From contig NZ_JAFREL010000029.1 of the NCBI RefSeq assembly GCF_017377655.1, forward strand, positions 1-7,302: 7,302 nucleotides of DNA. The letters run 5' to 3'. The notes beneath the pieces are model-generated. The model did not search any database. It was not told where the DNA came from and saw only the letters and a list, made by a program, of their open reading frames with translations. Origin of the DNA: Candidatus Enterococcus ferrettii. GTDB lineage: Bacteria; Bacillota; Bacilli; Lactobacillales; Enterococcaceae. Each line of letters opens with the position of its first letter. Position 1 is the stretch's first letter. A program made the position numbers and the translations under genes. Below are positions 5,586 to 7,302 of the stretch, piece after piece.

Positions 5586-6554
5586 ATGCCAAGACAACGA
5601 GAGTATCGTGAGCGGGATTACGAATATGATGAACCGCCTTATCGTGGTGAACGACCTCCTGCTAATCGTCGCCTCCCTCGAAGAGTTGACTATGAAGAAG
5701 AATACTCGGATCGTGAAAGATCTTATCCGAGACGATCAGAGGACCGCTATTATGGTGAATCGGATAGAAGAATGAATGGACAACGAGGAAATCCAAGAGG
5801 GAGATCTCCCGAAGACTATCCGCCAAATCGGATGCCACCAAGAACCCCACGACAAACTTATGACACATATGATCGTGAACGAATGCCGCCACCTAGAGAG
5901 GGGCGACCGCAACGGCAAATGGCTCCGCCACAATCAGCTCAGCCATTGCAAGAGGCAAAGAAATCGACTAACCGGAAAATCTTTTTGTTTCTCTACAATT
6001 TGTTTTTCTACACGTTAACGATTGGTATTTTGCTGAGTTCCTTGATGTTTGCCTTTAGTGAGAAATCGGATGCCGCTATCTTTGGCCATCGTTTCTATCG
6101 AGTATTAACGAATTCGATGGCACCACAACCTGACTCTTCGTCAAAGGGGTTCTATACCGGTGACATCGTGTTGGTGAAAATGACCGATGGTAACCAAGTC
6201 AAAGAGGGGGATATTGTCACCTTCCAGGTTGGCGATGGGGATCGTTACCTGACTCACCGAATGGTTGAGCGATTAGACGAACTGAATGGAGAAAAAGGCG
6301 ATTATATCGTTACCAAAGGAGATGCCAATGAAAGCAAGGACCCGCCAATTGAAGCATCAAGGGTTCATGGCAAGGTGACATTCGTCATTCCTAAAATGGG
6401 CAGCTTGTTGAGCTTTGTACAGGAAAATCTTTGGTTGTGTCTGGTATGTATCTTATCCACTTTCGGTTTCTTTCTGGTACTAAAAGCTTATTTTCTACAG
6501 CCGGAACCAGTCAGAAAACCAATGAAACAAAACAACTATCCAAGAGGGGTATAA
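5586..6554 (+). CDS. sipW: SipW-like signal peptidase with long Arg/Tyr/Pro-rich N-terminal extension (gene F)
   Basis: This is a signal peptidase of the archaeal/ER type, which in Bacillota matures TasA, BsaA and related matrix proteins. The core has membrane helix 1 (about 132-157), catalytic Ser177 in LTNSMAP, His224 in LTHR (in place of the Lys of bacterial enzymes), GDAN at 245-248 with likely Asp252, and helix 2 (about 281-299). This Ser/His/Asp layout matches Bacillus SipW. Unusually, about 130 residues precede helix 1. The first 110 hold 28 Arg, 18 Pro and 12 Tyr and are surely disordered and cytoplasmic; normal SipW has only a short N-terminus. ATG 5586 is supported by AAGG 6 nt upstream and lies 13 nt after gene E. 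The adjacent gene G is the expected substrate. Confidence 0.93.
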   Translation: MPRQREYRERDYEYDEPPYRGERPPANRRLPRRVDYEEEYSDRERSYPRRSEDRYYGESDRRMNGQRGNPRGRSPEDYPPNRMPPRTPRQTYDTYDRERMPPPREGRPQRQMAPPQSAQPLQEAKKSTNRKIFLFLYNLFFYTLTIGILLSSLMFAFSEKSDAAIFGHRFYRVLTNSMAPQPDSSSKGFYTGDIVLVKMTDGNQVKEGDIVTFQVGDGDRYLTHRMVERLDELNGEKGDYIVTKGDANESKDPPIEASRVHGKVTFVIPKMGSLLSFVQENLWLCLVCILSTFGFFLVLKAYFLQPEPVRKPMKQNNYPRGV

Positions 6555-6555
6555 C

Positions 6556-6573
6556 TGCTTGTTTTTACAAGTA
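6556..6573 (+). other. Small hairpin between genes F and G
   Basis: TGCTTGT (6556-6562) pairs with ACAAGTA (6567-6573) as a 7-bp stem (one G-T) with a TTTT loop, directly followed by an AT-rich stretch (TTTATATAAAAC). It lies in the only long gap inside the operon. It could be a leaky terminator or an RNA processing/stability site that gives the structural gene G a different level from the enzymes. No well-spaced promoter was found here. Confidence 0.4.
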
Positions 6574-6602
6574 TTTATATAAAACAAAAAAAGGAAAAAA
6601 AT

Positions 6603-6608
6603 AGGAGG
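6603..6608 (+). promoter_or_regulatory. Strong ribosome binding site of gene G
   Basis: AGGAGG lies 8 nt before ATG 6617 in an A-rich, unstructured leader. It is the best-placed site in the operon after that of gene A, as expected for an abundant structural protein. Confidence 0.85.
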
Positions 6609-6616
6609 AAAAAGGA

Positions 6617-7302
6617 ATGAAAAAGAATAACAAGAAGAAAAAGCTGATGGCTGCAGCAGCGGCTTTGGCGTTAATCGCAGCCATCTCCGGGACGTTTGCC
6701 TGGATTACGTCACAGGATCAACGGGTCAATAGAGTGGAATCAGCGGCAGTGGTTGATGGCAGTACGACCATCATTGAAAAATGGGAACCGAAGCCATTAG
6801 TACCGGGTACGGAAGCAACAAAAGAAGTTGCGGTAAGTAATACTGGATCTGCCAGCGTGTTCGTTCGTATGTCTTACGAAGAAGTATTGAAGCATTTGAC
6901 TGACAAGGGTGAACAAAAGTATGCACCAAGTACCGGTACAGGGGCAGTTGCAGGCGCGAAATATGTGAATGTTACCAACGATCCTGGATTAGATAAACAC
7001 ATGCCGATCAACTACAATATGACAAAAATGATTGCGGATGGGTTTGAAGAAGTACCTGCCGGACAGGTGACTGGTTTGGAAACAGATACCAAGCTATATG
7101 TTAAAGGTGGAAAATCTCCTATACCTGTAACAGGTGGTTACGCTAAAAGCTACGAAAAAATTATTGTACATGAATATGACACTGGAAAATACCAAGCCAT
7201 GGAATGTAAGATCGATGATGATTGGCAAAGTGAAACTAGCTTAAATGCGAAGGACTGGGAATTTACTGTTTCTGATTTGGAGTATGGCTACTATGACAAA
7301 GG
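6617..7302 (+). CDS. BsaA/TasA-like SipW-dependent matrix protein, 3' end outside window (gene G)
   Basis: This is a secreted structural protein, probably the fibre or biofilm-matrix subunit. 228 complete codons are visible and no stop is reached. The N-terminus has a very basic n-region (KKNNKKKK), a hydrophobic Ala/Leu core (10-30) and GTFAWITSQDQRVNR (25-39). This is the signal region of the BsaA family of SipW-exported proteins, with likely cleavage near Ala28. After it come an acidic beta-rich region with the segment VPGTEATKEVAVSNTGSASV (62-81), as expected for the family, and later beta strands. In C. perfringens BsaA forms extracellular matrix polymers; here assembly is inferred. It lies directly downstream of the SipW-like gene, with its own strong ribosome site. 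The missing C-terminus means a sorting signal or other end domain cannot be ruled out. Confidence 0.9.
   Translation, partial: MKKNNKKKKLMAAAAALALIAAISGTFAWITSQDQRVNRVESAAVVDGSTTIIEKWEPKPLVPGTEATKEVAVSNTGSASVFVRMSYEEVLKHLTDKGEQKYAPSTGTGAVAGAKYVNVTNDPGLDKHMPINYNMTKMIADGFEEVPAGQVTGLETDTKLYVKGGKSPIPVTGGYAKSYEKIIVHEYDTGKYQAMECKIDDDWQSETSLNAKDWEFTVSDLEYGYYDK

Noticed and set aside
5569..5775. 68-codon frame overlapping the gene E stop (ATGA)
   Set aside because: Lies within the Arg-rich start of gene F in another frame and has no homology signal. Gene F continues as one frame into the peptidase core.
1..7302. CRISPR arrays, tRNA/rRNA genes, insertion sequences, sortase or LPXTG motifs
   Set aside because: None seen: no regularly spaced repeats, no cloverleaf or rRNA motifs, no transposase, and no LPXTG in the visible parts of genes E or G.

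Overview
The window looks like a chromosomal or island segment from a low-GC Gram-positive coccus of the Lactobacillales, most likely Enterococcus. This rests on the integrase type (N-terminus of the Tn916/phage kind common in enterococci and streptococci), AGGAGG-type ribosome sites, GTG/TTG starts, an enterococcal-style Ser/Thr/Glu-rich glucosaminidase, and a SipW/BsaA pair typical of Bacillota. The species is not determinable from the sequence alone. All genes lie on the + strand.

Region 1 (1-1279) holds a tyrosine recombinase (127-1233, TTG start). A terminator-like hairpin precedes it and a rho-independent terminator (1238-1279) follows it. No tRNA or clear att core is visible.

Region 2 (1280-1600) has no confident gene. 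It contains a GC-rich terminator-like hairpin (1427-1450), short direct repeats, and a series of hairpins (1471-1527) just upstream of the next gene. I could not find a convincing sigma-A promoter.

Region 3 (1601-7302) is a tightly packed run of seven genes that reads as one operon: (A) a DivIVA-like coiled-coil protein with an acidic, tyrosine-rich head; (B) a cytoplasmic protein of unknown family; (C) a short Ser/Lys type I signal peptidase; (D) a two-helix membrane protein with an Arg/Pro tail; (E) a secreted GH73 glucosaminidase; (F) a SipW-like Ser/His/Asp signal peptidase with a long Arg/Tyr/Pro-rich cytoplasmic extension; and (G) the start of a BsaA/TasA-like SipW-dependent matrix protein, cut by the window edge. 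Gaps between A and F are -11 to +21 nt. G is set off by 62 nt with a small hairpin and has the strongest ribosome site.

Read together, region 3 is probably a SipW-dependent extracellular-fibre (biofilm matrix) locus. F would release the matrix subunit G, E would trim or open the wall, C would mature locus-encoded Sec substrates such as E, and A, B and D may form a cytoplasmic/membrane scaffold that places the machinery. The enzyme identities of C, E and F and the family of G are well supported by motifs. The scaffold role of A, B and D is inference, and this combination is the part of the window most likely to be undescribed.
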